Counted from the stretch's first letter, positions 45,687 to 55,922 are shown. The stretch is DNA of 64,000 bases from GCA-2718035 sp964435285 (GCA_964435285.1 CAYSYA010000008.1:1-64000), one strand, 5' to 3'. Notes: a model not told the origin generated them from the sequence alone. Numbers and translations: made by a program.

Positions 45687-46826
45687 GTGAGCCGAATAGT
45701 TAACTTTATAATAGTACTAATATTTTTTCTAAGTTGTAGCAATGACTTAGATATTAATGCTGAATGGGAAGATATTCCTGTTATTTACTCAATTTTAAAT
45801 TCAGGGTCTGTTAATCAATCAAATACAGAGCATTATATAAGAGTACAAAAGTCTTATTTAGGTGATTTTTCTGCTTCTCAAATGGCTCAATCAGAAGATT
45901 CAATTTACTACTCTGATAACGATATAAAAATTTGGGCTGAAAAATTATTTAACAATCAGGTTATTGATTCAATTAATATGGATTTAGTATCAAATTTAGA
46001 AAAAGACTATGGGTATTTTAACAATGAAAATCATAGAGTTTATAAATTTAATTCTCTTCTAACAAATGATAATGGTTTTCCAGCTTACAAGTTTAGAATA
46101 AATTTACTTAATGAAATCTCTAATGTATTATCTTCTGCAGAAGTTGATATTGTTGAGCCTATTCGTATTAGAAAATGGCCAACAAATAATAGCCAATCCA
46201 CAGGTTTAATGAAATTAGGTGAATCTAATAATCCAATTTTAAATTTAGAGGTTAATCCATCAATTAATGGAAAAATGTACAGGTTTTTTATAAGATTTAA
46301 ATACATTGAAGTAGATATATTATCAGGTTTAAAAGATTCTTTATTTGTTGATTGGAAATTTAGTCCTAAAATAGCGACTGAATACCAGTTAAATGGAAAT
46401 TCAAACTTGTCAATTGATTTTAATATTAACTCTATTGAGTTTTTCCAATATCTAGCCTCAGTTATTCCTCAAAAAGAAAATATTTATAGATATACTGATG
46501 GTGTGTATTTTCAAGGAAGTGAAGAAGGAGATTTTGGTATTGTTCACCCCTGTATTGAATTGCATTTTGAAATCTTGGATCCTGACATGTATAATTATTT
46601 TATCTCTCAAAACTCAACAGGACTAGTACAAAATAGACCTATATACAGTAATATTGAAAATGGTGTAGGTTTAGTTTCTTCAATAAGTCAATTTTCTTTC
46701 CAAAATTTAAAGTTTGACAATAAATCAAATGATTCTTTAGCTTTTGGTCAATTTACCAAGAATTTAAATTTTGCCTGTTTTAAAGAGATAGGTTTTGGTT
46801 TAGATACTGTTTTAGATTGTCAATAA
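45687..46826 (+). CDS. lipoprotein of unknown function, GTG start
   Basis: A GTG at 45687 gives 379 residues with a clear lipoprotein signal (MSRIVNFIIVLIFFLSC). Longer in-frame starts overlap panB and are less likely. After the Cys comes INAEWEDIPVIYSILN and EHYIRVQKSYLG, a pattern I associate with Bacteroidetes surface lipoproteins without assigned function; the rest looks all-beta. It probably sits on an outer-membrane face. It lies upstream of dnaK but has its own reading context. Confidence 0.75.
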   Translation: MSRIVNFIIVLIFFLSCSNDLDINAEWEDIPVIYSILNSGSVNQSNTEHYIRVQKSYLGDFSASQMAQSEDSIYYSDNDIKIWAEKLFNNQVIDSINMDLVSNLEKDYGYFNNENHRVYKFNSLLTNDNGFPAYKFRINLLNEISNVLSSAEVDIVEPIRIRKWPTNNSQSTGLMKLGESNNPILNLEVNPSINGKMYRFFIRFKYIEVDILSGLKDSLFVDWKFSPKIATEYQLNGNSNLSIDFNINSIEFFQYLASVIPQKENIYRYTDGVYFQGSEEGDFGIVHPCIELHFEILDPDMYNYFISQNSTGLVQNRPIYSNIENGVGLVSSISQFSFQNLKFDNKSNDSLAFGQFTKNLNFACFKEIGFGLDTVLDCQ

Positions 46827-46884
46827 ACTGACTTTTTGTCACGTATTAACTATAAAATTATGTCAATAATGTCCACTATTGTAT

Positions 46885-46903
46885 TTTGGCACAAAAGTTG
46901 ATT
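46885..46903 (+). promoter_or_regulatory. sigma-54-like -24/-12 element upstream of dnaK
   Basis: TTGGCACAAAAGTTGAT contains TGGCAC with the GG 10 nt before a GA that occupies the usual GC position of a -24/-12 promoter. It ends about 35 nt before the dnaK start. TGTCA words recur upstream at about 46836 and 46861. It is a candidate only, since one key base of the -12 box differs. Confidence 0.35.
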
Positions 46904-46935
46904 TACTGTAATTATAACAATTAAATTTTAAAATA

Positions 46936-48831
46936 ATGAGTAAAGTAATCGGTATAGATTTAGGAACAACTAATTCGTGTGTGTCTGTAATGGAGGGTAA
47001 TGAACCTATTGTAATTCAAAATAGTGAAGGAACTAGAACAACTCCCTCGGTTGTAGCTTTTTTAGAAAATGGTGAGAGATTAATTGGACAACCTGCTAAA
47101 AGGCAAGCAATTACAAATCCAGAAAAAACTATATCTTCTGTTAAAAGATTTATGGGAGAAAGTTTTAAAAATATTAAATCTGAACTTAAAAAAATTTCAT
47201 ATAAAGTTATAGAAGGTGATAATAATACTCCCAGAATTGATACTGGTGATAGAAAATATACTCCTCAAGAAATTTCAGCTATGGTATTACAAAAAATGAA
47301 GAAAACTGCTGAAGATCACCTAGGGACAGAAGTTAAGGAAGCTGTAATTACTGTTCCTGCTTATTTTAATGATTCTCAAAGACAGGCAACCAAAGAAGCA
47401 GGAGAGATAGCAGGTCTTAATGTTAGAAGAATTATAAATGAACCAACTGCTGCTGCTCTAGCTTATGGACTAGATAAAAAAGATCAGGACATAAAAATTG
47501 CTGTTTTTGATCTTGGAGGAGGGACTTTTGATATTTCTGTATTAGAACTTGGTGATGGAGTTTTTGAAGTAAAATCAACAAACGGTGATACTCATCTTGG
47601 GGGAGATGATTTTGATCAAGTTATTATTGATTGGATGGCAGAAGGATTTAAAGAAAAAGAAGGTATTGATTTAAGAGAAGATTCAGCTGCTTTAGCAAGA
47701 TTAAAAGAAGCTGCTGAAAAAGCAAAAATAGAATTGTCTTCAAGTACAGAAACAGAAATAAACTTACCATATGTTACTGCTACATCATCTGGACCTAAAC
47801 ATCTTGTTGAAAAGTTATCTAGATCTCAGTTTGAAAAAATAGCTGATTCATTAATTCAAAGATGTCTTGAACCATGTAAAAAGGCTGTTTCTGATGCAGG
47901 TCTATCTGTTAATGAAATTGACGAAGTAATTTTAGTTGGTGGATCAACTAGAATTCCTGCTGTGCAAAATATTGTAGAAACATATTTTGAAAAGAAACCA
48001 TCTAAGGGAGTTAACCCTGATGAAGTTGTTGCTGTTGGTGCTGCTATTCAAGGTGGTGTATTTAGTGGAGACGTTAAAGATGTTTTATTATTAGATGTAA
48101 CTCCTCTTTCTTTAGGTATTGAAACAATGGGAAATGTTTGTACAAAATTAATTGAAGCAAACACTACAATTCCAACAAAAAAATCTGAAGTTTTTTCTAC
48201 AGCTTCAGATAATCAACCCGCTGTTGATATTCATGTTTTACAGGGTGAAAGACCAATGGCAAAAGATAATAAAACAATTGGAAGATTTCAATTAACTGAT
48301 ATTCCTCCTGCACCTAGAGGAGTTCCTCAAATTGAAGTTACTTTTGATATAGATGCCAATGGTATTATTAATGTAAAAGCTAAAGATAAAGGCACCGGAA
48401 AAGAACAAAACATTAAAATAGAATCTGGTAACAAATTATCAGATGAAGAAATTGAAAAAATGAAAAAAGAAGCGGAAGCTAATGCTGAAACTGATAAAAA
48501 AGCAAAGGAATTCGCTGATAAGATAAATACTGCTGATACTTTGATTTTTACTACAGAAAAACAATTGAAGGAAAATGGAGACAAAATTCCAAAAGATAAA
48601 AAACAAGAAATAGAAAGTCTTTTAAGTGCTCTAAAAAAAGCTCACTCTGATAAAGATTTAGAAGGCATTGATAAATCTATAGAAGCTTTAAATAATATGT
48701 GGCAGTCAGTTTCTCAAGATATGTACAAAAACCAGAGTCAAGAAAAACCTACTGAAAATAAAAAGAGTAAATCTAATACTGAAGATGTTACTGATGTAGA
48801 TTTTGAAGAGGTAGATGATGGTAAAAAATAA
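46936..48831 (+). CDS. dnaK: molecular chaperone DnaK (Hsp70)
   Basis: The protein has 631 residues. The ATPase domain starts VIGIDLGTTNSCVSVMEG; DLGGGTFDISVLELG and ILVGGSTRIPAVQ follow; the substrate-binding domain has VTPLSLGIETMG. It ends in a low-complexity acidic tail (DVTDVDFEEVDDGKK). It is the central cytosolic folding chaperone. No grpE or dnaJ is adjacent. Confidence 0.97.
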   Translation: MSKVIGIDLGTTNSCVSVMEGNEPIVIQNSEGTRTTPSVVAFLENGERLIGQPAKRQAITNPEKTISSVKRFMGESFKNIKSELKKISYKVIEGDNNTPRIDTGDRKYTPQEISAMVLQKMKKTAEDHLGTEVKEAVITVPAYFNDSQRQATKEAGEIAGLNVRRIINEPTAAALAYGLDKKDQDIKIAVFDLGGGTFDISVLELGDGVFEVKSTNGDTHLGGDDFDQVIIDWMAEGFKEKEGIDLREDSAALARLKEAAEKAKIELSSSTETEINLPYVTATSSGPKHLVEKLSRSQFEKIADSLIQRCLEPCKKAVSDAGLSVNEIDEVILVGGSTRIPAVQNIVETYFEKKPSKGVNPDEVVAVGAAIQGGVFSGDVKDVLLLDVTPLSLGIETMGNVCTKLIEANTTIPTKKSEVFSTASDNQPAVDIHVLQGERPMAKDNKTIGRFQLTDIPPAPRGVPQIEVTFDIDANGIINVKAKDKGTGKEQNIKIESGNKLSDEEIEKMKKEAEANAETDKKAKEFADKINTADTLIFTTEKQLKENGDKIPKDKKQEIESLLSALKKAHSDKDLEGIDKSIEALNNMWQSVSQDMYKNQSQEKPTENKKSKSNTEDVTDVDFEEVDDGKK

Positions 48832-48845
48832 TAAAATGAACAAAA

Positions 48846-48872
48846 AAAAAGGAGGCTTTAGCCTCCTTTTTT
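48846..48872. terminator. bidirectional terminator between dnaK and dnaA
   Basis: GGAGGC (48851-48856) pairs with GCCTCC (48861-48866) across TTTA, flanked by A and T runs that lengthen the stem. It can end transcription of both convergent genes. Confidence 0.9.
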
Positions 48873-48874
48873 AT

Positions 48875-50305
48875 TTAAATCATATTAAATTTTTTTTCAA
48901 TTTCTTCAATATAAGTTCTAAATGTTTTATCTGTTTCGGCTAAATTGTTGACTGTTTTGCACGCATGCAATACTGTTGCATGATCTTTTCCTCCACATTG
49001 AGCTCCAATATTTGCTAATGAAGATTTAGTTAATTGTTTTGAAAAATACATTGCTAATTGTCTAGCTTGAACAATATTTCTTTTTCTAGTTTTAGATTTA
49101 AAAGAATCAATACTTAAATCAAAATAATCACAAACTATTTTTTGAATATAATCAATTGAAACTTCTTTGGTTGTTGTTCTAACAAACCTATCTATCATAT
49201 CTCTAGCTAAATTAATACTAATATCTTTTTTGTTTAAAGATGATTGAGCTAATAAAGAAATGAGAGCTCCTTCTAATTCTCTAATATTAGTAGAAATACT
49301 GTAAGCTAAATATTCAATTACATCATTAGGGATTTCAATTCCATCTTTATATAATTTATTTTTTAAGATGGCAATTCTAGTTTCTAATTCAGGTTGTTGT
49401 AAATCAGCCGATAAACCCCATTTAAATCTAGATAATAATCTTTGCTCAACACCACTCATGTCGACTGGTGCTCTATCAGAAGTAAGAATAATTTGTTTAT
49501 TATGTTGATGAAGATGATTAAAAATGTGAAAAAATATGTCTTGAGTTTTTTCTTTAGCGGCAAAAAATTGAATATCATCAATAATTAAAACATCAATAAG
49601 TTGATAAAAATGAACAAAATCGTTTCTTGTATTATTTCTAATAGATTCAATAAATTGTTGAGTGAATTTTTCAGCTGATACATAGAGTACTGTCTTTTCT
49701 GGAAATCTTTCTTTTATCTCGACTCCAATTGCATTTGCTAAATGAGTTTTTCCTAAACCAACACCACCATAAATTAATAATGGGTTAAATGAAGTTCCGG
49801 CGGGTTTTTTTGAAACAGCGTACCCTGCAGATCTTGCCAGTCTGTTACAGTCACCTTCAATAAAATTACTAAAAGTATAATTGGGACTCAATTGTGAATC
49901 AATTTTTAATTTTTGTAAACCGGGTACAATAAATGGATTTTTTATTTCATTATTAATTACTTCAGATGGTAAATTTATATTTTGATTATTAATTGATTTT
50001 CTTTTAACACTTGGTACTTTGATAGTGTAAGGTCTGTCGTTACCATAAATGTTTTCCATCATGATACTGTACACTAATTTTGATTCCTCGCCAAGCTGTT
50101 TTTTAATTGCGCTTGTTAATAAGTCAATATAATTTTCTTCGATCCATTCGTAAAAGAATTTACTTGGTACTTCAATGGTTAATGTTTTTTCTTTTAACTT
50201 AATTGCTTTAATAGGAGTGAACCATGTCTTGAAACTCTCATTATTTATATTGTCTTTTATATAAGAAAGACAATTATTCCATACCTCAGAGGCAGTATTT
50301 TTCAT
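48875..50305 (-). CDS. dnaA: chromosomal replication initiator DnaA
   Basis: The protein has 476 residues. Domain I is at the N-terminus (VWNNCLSYIKDNI, FKTWFTPIKA). The AAA+ domain has Walker A GGVGLGKTHLANAIG (about 178) and Walker B VLIIDDIQFFA. Domain IV ends with the DnaA-box-binding signature CGGKDHATVLHACKTV (about 446-461). It binds oriC and opens the duplex. The 169 bp between its start and the next gene are very AT-rich, but I see only one relaxed DnaA box (TTTTTCACA at 50471), so an origin is not supported here. Confidence 0.97.
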   Translation of the reverse strand: MKNTASEVWNNCLSYIKDNINNESFKTWFTPIKAIKLKEKTLTIEVPSKFFYEWIEENYIDLLTSAIKKQLGEESKLVYSIMMENIYGNDRPYTIKVPSVKRKSINNQNINLPSEVINNEIKNPFIVPGLQKLKIDSQLSPNYTFSNFIEGDCNRLARSAGYAVSKKPAGTSFNPLLIYGGVGLGKTHLANAIGVEIKERFPEKTVLYVSAEKFTQQFIESIRNNTRNDFVHFYQLIDVLIIDDIQFFAAKEKTQDIFFHIFNHLHQHNKQIILTSDRAPVDMSGVEQRLLSRFKWGLSADLQQPELETRIAILKNKLYKDGIEIPNDVIEYLAYSISTNIRELEGALISLLAQSSLNKKDISINLARDMIDRFVRTTTKEVSIDYIQKIVCDYFDLSIDSFKSKTRKRNIVQARQLAMYFSKQLTKSSLANIGAQCGGKDHATVLHACKTVNNLAETDKTFRTYIEEIEKKFNMI

Positions 50306-50474
50306 TAAAAAAAATCAATTTATTGGGGTTAAACCATAGCTAAAAATTTAATAGGGATATATTATTTTTTTAGTTAGTCAAATATGTAAATAAAAAAGTT
50401 TAAAAAAAAATTCTTAAGCTATTGTTTTTTATTTTTTTTAGTGTTAAGTTATAGAAATTAACAAAAAAGATTTT

Positions 50475-51389
50475 TCACAACTTTTTCATTAAAATTTCAT
50501 AAGCTTTTAAAGTTTCATTTATATCTTTTTTGTTAACTTTTTCCTGTGGAGAATGAACATTTTTTTCAGGTGGTCCAATAAAGCACCAGTCAAACGGATA
50601 AGGGCTTTTCTGCAACTGATTTCCATCACTTCCTCCGGCACTTTCAACTTCAATTTGAAATTTAACTTTGTTTTTAGTTAATATATTTAATATTTTATTT
50701 ATAAATGTTTTTCTAGGAATTCCTGAGTCTCTAGCTGATACAACAACTCCTTCTTCAAATTTAATACCATTTGTAACCCAAGTTACATCAGAAATTAATG
50801 CTTGCTTAACATTATAATTTTCATATATATACTTTCCAAGATATCCTACAGAACCACCCCCAGTTTCTTCCCAACAAGAAAAAACTAAAATTCCGTCATG
50901 TAAATTTTCGGCTATTTTAAGTGAATTCCATACACCTAATCTGTTATCCATATAACAATTTTGTATATATTTTTTTGTTTCCTTCCAATTAGATTTATAG
51001 ACCAAATTAGTTCCTCTATCAATAGTTCTTTTAAAATCACAAAAAATTTTTTTGATTTTTTTATTGTAGATGATTTTTGTGTTTATTTCACCTCTTGAGT
51101 CACTACCAGTTAACATAATTCCATCTTTGACTATTGGACCTCCTAATTTTATAAGTTCATTATTATATCCAACAGTAAATCCAATAGAATCAATATGAGA
51201 AAAAATAGCACACCTTGGTTTTCCGAAAACTAAAATTAAACAATTTTGAAAATCATCACCAAAAATAATTTTTGGTTTTTTCTTCCAATTATGTTGATTT
51301 TTTTTAACGTAATTAATCAAGAACTCTTTCATTAAATCCTCCTCTCCAGAAGGGCTAAAAATATTTTGCATTTCTTCAAGTAACTTCAT
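50475..51389 (-). CDS. M42-like zinc aminopeptidase/hydrolase
   Basis: The ATG at 51389 gives 304 residues. Metal-site elements of the M42/M20 clan are present: FSHIDSIGF (His65), MDNRLG (Asp148), EETGG (Glu174-175), SDVTW (Asp200) and a C-terminal VHSPQE histidine. It is likely a cytosolic metallo-aminopeptidase; the substrate is unknown. Its start overlaps ribD by 14 nt. Confidence 0.82.
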   Translation of the reverse strand: MKLLEEMQNIFSPSGEEDLMKEFLINYVKKNQHNWKKKPKIIFGDDFQNCLILVFGKPRCAIFSHIDSIGFTVGYNNELIKLGGPIVKDGIMLTGSDSRGEINTKIIYNKKIKKIFCDFKRTIDRGTNLVYKSNWKETKKYIQNCYMDNRLGVWNSLKIAENLHDGILVFSCWEETGGGSVGYLGKYIYENYNVKQALISDVTWVTNGIKFEEGVVVSARDSGIPRKTFINKILNILTKNKVKFQIEVESAGGSDGNQLQKSPYPFDWCFIGPPEKNVHSPQEKVNKKDINETLKAYEILMKKL

Positions 51390-52434
51390 TTTTATATATT
51401 TTATTCTTAATGATGAAAAGATTGTCTTTTCCAACTTTAATTTTGTTTTTGTTTTTGTCTATTTTATAATCAGGTGCTTTAACTCCATTTATATTATTTT
51501 CATTTGAAATAAATATTCTTATTTCATCCCACAAATTTTGATTTATAAAACTATTTAATAAGATTCTTCCCCCTTCAACTAAAATTGAATTTATATTATG
51601 TTTTCTAATTTTTTTTACTGTGTCAATTAAACTTTCATTTTTAACTATTTTAATATATTCAACATTAGATTTATTTTTGTCAATAAGCTGATTTGTTAAA
51701 ATGATAGTCTTACTTTTTAAATTGAAAATATTATGAGTTTTAGGTATTTCTAGATCTTTATCAAAAATTATTCTTACAGGGTTTTTTCCTTTAATTTTTC
51801 TAACTGTTAATTTAGGATTATCATAAAGAGCAGTATTTTTTCCAATCATTATTGAATCATTTTCACTTCTCCACTTATGAGTTAGTATTTTACTTTCATT
51901 ACAACTAATTTTTTGAATACCATTTTTAAAGTTTTCATTATTAATGAACCCGTCATTAGTTTGACTCCACTTTAATATTATATAGGGGCGATTTTTAATT
52001 TGATTGACAAAAAACTTTCTATTTAGATCAATACATTTTTTTTGTAAGACACCAACTTTTACATTGCATTTTCTTTTTAACTTTTTAATACTTTTTCCAT
52101 TAACTTTTTTGTTGGGGTCTTTTGTTCCAATAACTATAGCTTTTATTTTATGCTTAAGAATTAAATTTACACAGGGTGGTGTTTTTCCGTGATGATAACA
52201 TGGTTCTAAATTAACATAAAGAGTTGAGTTTTTTAATAAATTTTTATCCTTAACACTATTAATTGCATTTACTTCTGCATGATTTGTTCCAAAGGATTTA
52301 TGATAACCTTTTCCAATTATTTTTGAGTCCTCAGAAACAATAACACATCCCACTAATGGGTTTGGAAAAGTTTTATTTACTCCTTTTTTTGCAAGGTCTA
52401 AACATAAACTCATTATTTTTTCGTCACATGTCAT
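51376..52434 (-). CDS. ribD: bifunctional pyrimidine deaminase/reductase RibD
   Basis: The protein has 352 residues. The deaminase zinc site is His52-Ala-Glu54 in NHAEVNAI and PCYHHGKTPPC (78-88). The reductase half begins near 150 (RPYIILKWSQTNDGFI) with LVEGGRILLNSFI near 290. It carries out two steps of riboflavin synthesis upstream of ribH. It is divergent from prmC. Confidence 0.94.
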   Translation of the reverse strand: MTCDEKIMSLCLDLAKKGVNKTFPNPLVGCVIVSEDSKIIGKGYHKSFGTNHAEVNAINSVKDKNLLKNSTLYVNLEPCYHHGKTPPCVNLILKHKIKAIVIGTKDPNKKVNGKSIKKLKRKCNVKVGVLQKKCIDLNRKFFVNQIKNRPYIILKWSQTNDGFINNENFKNGIQKISCNESKILTHKWRSENDSIMIGKNTALYDNPKLTVRKIKGKNPVRIIFDKDLEIPKTHNIFNLKSKTIILTNQLIDKNKSNVEYIKIVKNESLIDTVKKIRKHNINSILVEGGRILLNSFINQNLWDEIRIFISNENNINGVKAPDYKIDKNKNKIKVGKDNLFIIKNKIYKNEVT

Positions 52435-52469
52435 ATTTCAAAAGTACATTTTTTATGTAAATTCATATT

Positions 52470-53309
52470 ATGAATAGTTATTTTGAATTGAAAAACATTT
52501 ACAATAAAGAATTAAGTTTTTTATATTCTGAAAATGAAATTAACAGTATTTTAAACATTTTAATTGAATTTGAATTTAAACACAAGCCAATAATTATTAA
52601 ATTAAATAACTCAATTAATAAAATAAAATTTGATAAAGTAGTTTCTCATCTTAAAAAATTAAAATTAGGTTGTCCAATTAATTATATAATAGGTTACAAA
52701 TTTTTTTTTAATTGTAAAATTAATGTAGATAAAAGTGTTTTAATTCCGAGACCCGAAACTGAAGAATTAGTTCTTTGGTTACTAAAACATGTAAAAGAAA
52801 ATCAAAATATTTTAGATTTATGTTCAGGAAGTGGTTGTATATCTATTGCTATAGCTAAAAATATACAGGCTAATATAACTGCAGTTGATATTTCAAGTGA
52901 AGCAATTAATTTATCAAGGAAAAACTCTAAACTTAATAATACCTCAGTTAAATTTATTTGCTCAGATATTTTTAAGGATAGCTTTGATAATCTAGAAAAA
53001 CAAAATATTATTGTAAGTAATCCACCTTATATTTTAAATTCACAAAAAAAAAGTATTCACAAAAATGTTTTAAATTTTGAGCCTCACATTGCTATTTTTG
53101 TTGATGACAATGAGCCATTTGTTTTTTATAAAAGAATAATTGAAATATCAAAAGAAAAATTGTTTAGTAATGGTTTACTTTTTTTAGAAATTAATGATTT
53201 TTTTTCAAAAGAGTTGAAAGAATTATTAATTAAAGAAGGGTTCAAAAATGTAATAATTAAAAAAGATATAAATGACAAACCAAGGTTAATTAAAGCACAA
53301 TTAATATGA
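52470..53309 (+). CDS. prmC: release factor glutamine methyltransferase
   Basis: The protein has 279 residues. YIIGYKFFF and LIPRPETEELV introduce the catalytic domain, SAM motif ILDLCSGSGCISIAIA follows, and NPPY is at 184-187. It methylates the GGQ glutamine of RF1 and RF2. It lies 19 nt before ligA. Confidence 0.95.
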   Translation: MNSYFELKNIYNKELSFLYSENEINSILNILIEFEFKHKPIIIKLNNSINKIKFDKVVSHLKKLKLGCPINYIIGYKFFFNCKINVDKSVLIPRPETEELVLWLLKHVKENQNILDLCSGSGCISIAIAKNIQANITAVDISSEAINLSRKNSKLNNTSVKFICSDIFKDSFDNLEKQNIIVSNPPYILNSQKKSIHKNVLNFEPHIAIFVDDNEPFVFYKRIIEISKEKLFSNGLLFLEINDFFSKELKELLIKEGFKNVIIKKDINDKPRLIKAQLI

Positions 53310-53328
53310 TTATATTTACGTTTAATAA

Positions 53329-55323
53329 ATGAATCCAGAACAAAAAATAGAATATCTTAGAAAAGAAATACATTTACATAATCATAAATATTATGTTTTA
53401 AACAATCCTTCCATTTCTGATTTCGAATTTGATTCACTTTATAATGAATTATTAATTTTGGAAGAGCAATTTCCAGAGTATGATGATATAAATTCACCGA
53501 CTAAGAGAGTAGGAAGTGATATTTTATCTAGTTTTAACACTTTTCCTCATACCAAACCTATGCTTTCTTTAGGAAACACATATTCTGATGAAGAATTAAA
53601 TGAATTTGACAAAAGGATAAAAAAATTATCAAATAATAAAATTAATTATGTCTGTGAATTAAAATATGATGGTGTTTCTATAAGTCTTGAGTATAAAAAT
53701 GGTTTTTTAGTTCAAGCATTAACCAGAGGTGATGGGGTTAAAGGAGATGATGTTACCAATAACGTTAAAACAATTAAAAGTATTCCATTAAAACTTCAAG
53801 GGGACTTTCCAAATCATTTTTTTATAAGAGGTGAAATTTTTATGAATATTAAAACTTTTTTAGACTTAAATGAAAATAGAAAAAAAAATAACTTGCCTCT
53901 TTTTTCTAATCCACGAAATACAGCTTCTGGTTCAATTAAAATGCAAAAAAGTAGTGAAGTTGCTAAAAGAAAATTAGACTGCTATTTATATTATTTAATT
54001 GGAGATAATTTACCTTATGACTCCCATTATGACAATTTACAAAAAGCTAAAGAGTGGGGTTTTAAAATACCCTCAGAAATTTCGTTAAAAAATGATATCA
54101 GCGAAGTAATTTCCTACACTCAAGAATGGGATCTAAAGAGAAAAGAATTGCCATTTGAAATTGATGGAATAGTTATTAAAGTTAATTCTTTAAGCCAACA
54201 AAATTTTATGGGATTTACCTCTAAATTTCCACGTTGGGCCATTGCTTATAAATTCAAAGCTCAACAAGTAGAGACAATTTTAGAATCTGTTTCCTATCAA
54301 GTGGGTAGGACTGGGGCTATAACTCCAGTGGCAAATTTAAAGCCTGTAAATATTGGTGGTACAGTTGTTAAAAGAGCTTCATTACATAACGCTGATCAAA
54401 TCACAAAATTGGACATAAAAATTGGAGATTATGTTTATATAGAGAAAGGGGGAGAAATTATTCCTAAAATTGTAGGAGTCAATAAATCAAAAAGAAATTT
54501 AAACTCTGATAATAAACTATATTTTATTGGTAATTGTCCAGAGTGCAATTCAGTTTTAGAAAGAAATGATGGAGAAGCGCAACATTATTGTATGAATCAT
54601 AATTCATGTCCCCCTCAAATAAAAGGAAAAATAGAACACTTTGTAAGTAGAAAAGCAATGAATATTGATAGTATTGGAAAGAAGCAGATTGAAAAATTAT
54701 ACAACAATGGTATTTTAAAACAAATTACTGACTTGTATAAATTAAACAAAAATAGTTTACTTGAGCTGAGGGGTTTTGAAGAAACTTCAGTAGATAAATT
54801 ATTATATGCTATTGAAGAATCAAAAAAAATTAAGTTTGAAAAAGTTTTATTTGCTTTAGGTATTAGGTTTATTGGTGAAACTGTTGCAAAAACAATTGTG
54901 AAACATTTTAAATCAATTGATAAGGTGATTAACTCAACCTATGAAGATTTTATTTTAGTTGATGAGATAGGAGAAAAAATAGCTAATAGTTTAGTTGATT
55001 ACTTTAGAGATGAAAATAATTTATTTTTAATAAATGAACTTAAAGTTTATGGTCTTCAATTTGAAAGTAAAAATGAATTAGAAAATTCATCGAATATTTT
55101 ACAAGACAAGATTTTTGTTGTTTCAGGTGTTTTTGTAAAAAAGAGTAGAAACGAAATAAAAGATTTGATTGAGCTAAATGGTGGTAAAATATCATCTTCA
55201 ATTTCATCTAAAACAAGTTTTGTGGTTGCGGGTCAAAATATGGGGCCTAAAAAAAAAGATTTAGCAAACAAATTATCCATAAAATTGATTTCCGAAGATG
55301 AATTTCTATCAATGATTTATTAA
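53329..55323 (+). CDS. ligA: NAD-dependent DNA ligase
   Basis: The protein has 664 residues. The adenylated lysine is Lys112 in CELKYDGVS. The NTase, OB and zinc-finger regions are clear (GNCPECNSVLERNDGEAQHYCMNHNSCPPQ), then HhH repeats and a C-terminal BRCT domain (IFVVSGVFVKKSRNEIKDLIELNGGK). It seals nicks in replication and repair. Confidence 0.96.
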   Translation: MNPEQKIEYLRKEIHLHNHKYYVLNNPSISDFEFDSLYNELLILEEQFPEYDDINSPTKRVGSDILSSFNTFPHTKPMLSLGNTYSDEELNEFDKRIKKLSNNKINYVCELKYDGVSISLEYKNGFLVQALTRGDGVKGDDVTNNVKTIKSIPLKLQGDFPNHFFIRGEIFMNIKTFLDLNENRKKNNLPLFSNPRNTASGSIKMQKSSEVAKRKLDCYLYYLIGDNLPYDSHYDNLQKAKEWGFKIPSEISLKNDISEVISYTQEWDLKRKELPFEIDGIVIKVNSLSQQNFMGFTSKFPRWAIAYKFKAQQVETILESVSYQVGRTGAITPVANLKPVNIGGTVVKRASLHNADQITKLDIKIGDYVYIEKGGEIIPKIVGVNKSKRNLNSDNKLYFIGNCPECNSVLERNDGEAQHYCMNHNSCPPQIKGKIEHFVSRKAMNIDSIGKKQIEKLYNNGILKQITDLYKLNKNSLLELRGFEETSVDKLLYAIEESKKIKFEKVLFALGIRFIGETVAKTIVKHFKSIDKVINSTYEDFILVDEIGEKIANSLVDYFRDENNLFLINELKVYGLQFESKNELENSSNILQDKIFVVSGVFVKKSRNEIKDLIELNGGKISSSISSKTSFVVAGQNMGPKKKDLANKLSIKLISEDEFLSMIY

Positions 55324-55345
55324 ATTGTAACAAAATTCTATGTTA

Positions 55346-55888
55346 ATGAAAAAAACTATTCAATCTTTTTTTTTAAAACAAGCTATTAGAAATTTTGTTA
55401 TTAATAAAAAAAATATAAATCATAAGTTTTTTTTTAATTATGATAGAACTAAAAAAATAGGAATAATATTTAACGGTAGAGAAAGAAAAAATATTGATTT
55501 AACTCGGCAATTAATTGATTACTTTAAAGAAAAGAATATTTCGTGCGAAGCTTTAGGTTTTGTTAATGATACAAGAATGAGAGAATTTAATTTAGCAAGT
55601 TTAAACATGGATTATTTTAATTTAAAAGATTGTAATTTTTTTGGTTTTCCAAAAGTTGATAAAGTAATTAACTTTAACTCTAAAAAATTTGATATTCTTA
55701 TAAATATCTCAGATGAAAAAAATTTAATATATGATTATATTATCTCAAAATCTCTTGCAAAGTTTAGAGTAGGTAAAGGCGATTGTGAATTATATGACTT
55801 ACTAATTAATACTAAGAGTGGTGACAGTAAAGATTTTGTTTCTGAGGTTATTTTTTATTTAGATTTAATAAGTAAAAACAATCAGTAA
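55346..55888 (+). CDS. DUF6913-like Bacteroidetes protein
   Basis: The protein has 180 residues from the second ATG; the ATG at 55340 is also possible. An N-terminal basic helix is followed by IGIIFNGRERKNIDLTRQLIDYF, NMDYFNLKDCNFFGFPKVDK, FDILINISDEKNLIYDYIISKSLAKFRVGKG and YDLLIN. This order matches a short flavobacterial family I know as DUF6913 from memory. Function is unknown. In other genomes it often lies near dapA, which is absent here. Confidence 0.65.
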   Translation: MKKTIQSFFLKQAIRNFVINKKNINHKFFFNYDRTKKIGIIFNGRERKNIDLTRQLIDYFKEKNISCEALGFVNDTRMREFNLASLNMDYFNLKDCNFFGFPKVDKVINFNSKKFDILINISDEKNLIYDYIISKSLAKFRVGKGDCELYDLLINTKSGDSKDFVSEVIFYLDLISKNNQ

Positions 55889-55906
55889 AATTAATTAGTT
55901 TATCTA

Positions 55907-55922
55907 TTAACATATTTGTTAA
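55907..55922. promoter_or_regulatory. TTAACA-N4-TGTTAA dyad upstream of the giant adhesin
   Basis: The inverted repeat TTAACA tatt TGTTAA lies 101-116 nt upstream of the adhesin start. It shares half-sites with the palindrome at 5586-5607, at a similar distance from the other giant surface gene but with different spacing (4 versus 2 nt). A further GTTAA lies just downstream. Confidence 0.3.

Noticed and set aside
48875..50305. dnaK-dnaA convergence as a special replication-stress module
   Set aside because: The two genes are separated by a normal bidirectional terminator, and nothing in the sequence links their control.
50306..50474. Replication origin upstream of dnaA
   Set aside because: The stretch is AT-rich but has only one relaxed DnaA box at 50471-50479 and no cluster of boxes.
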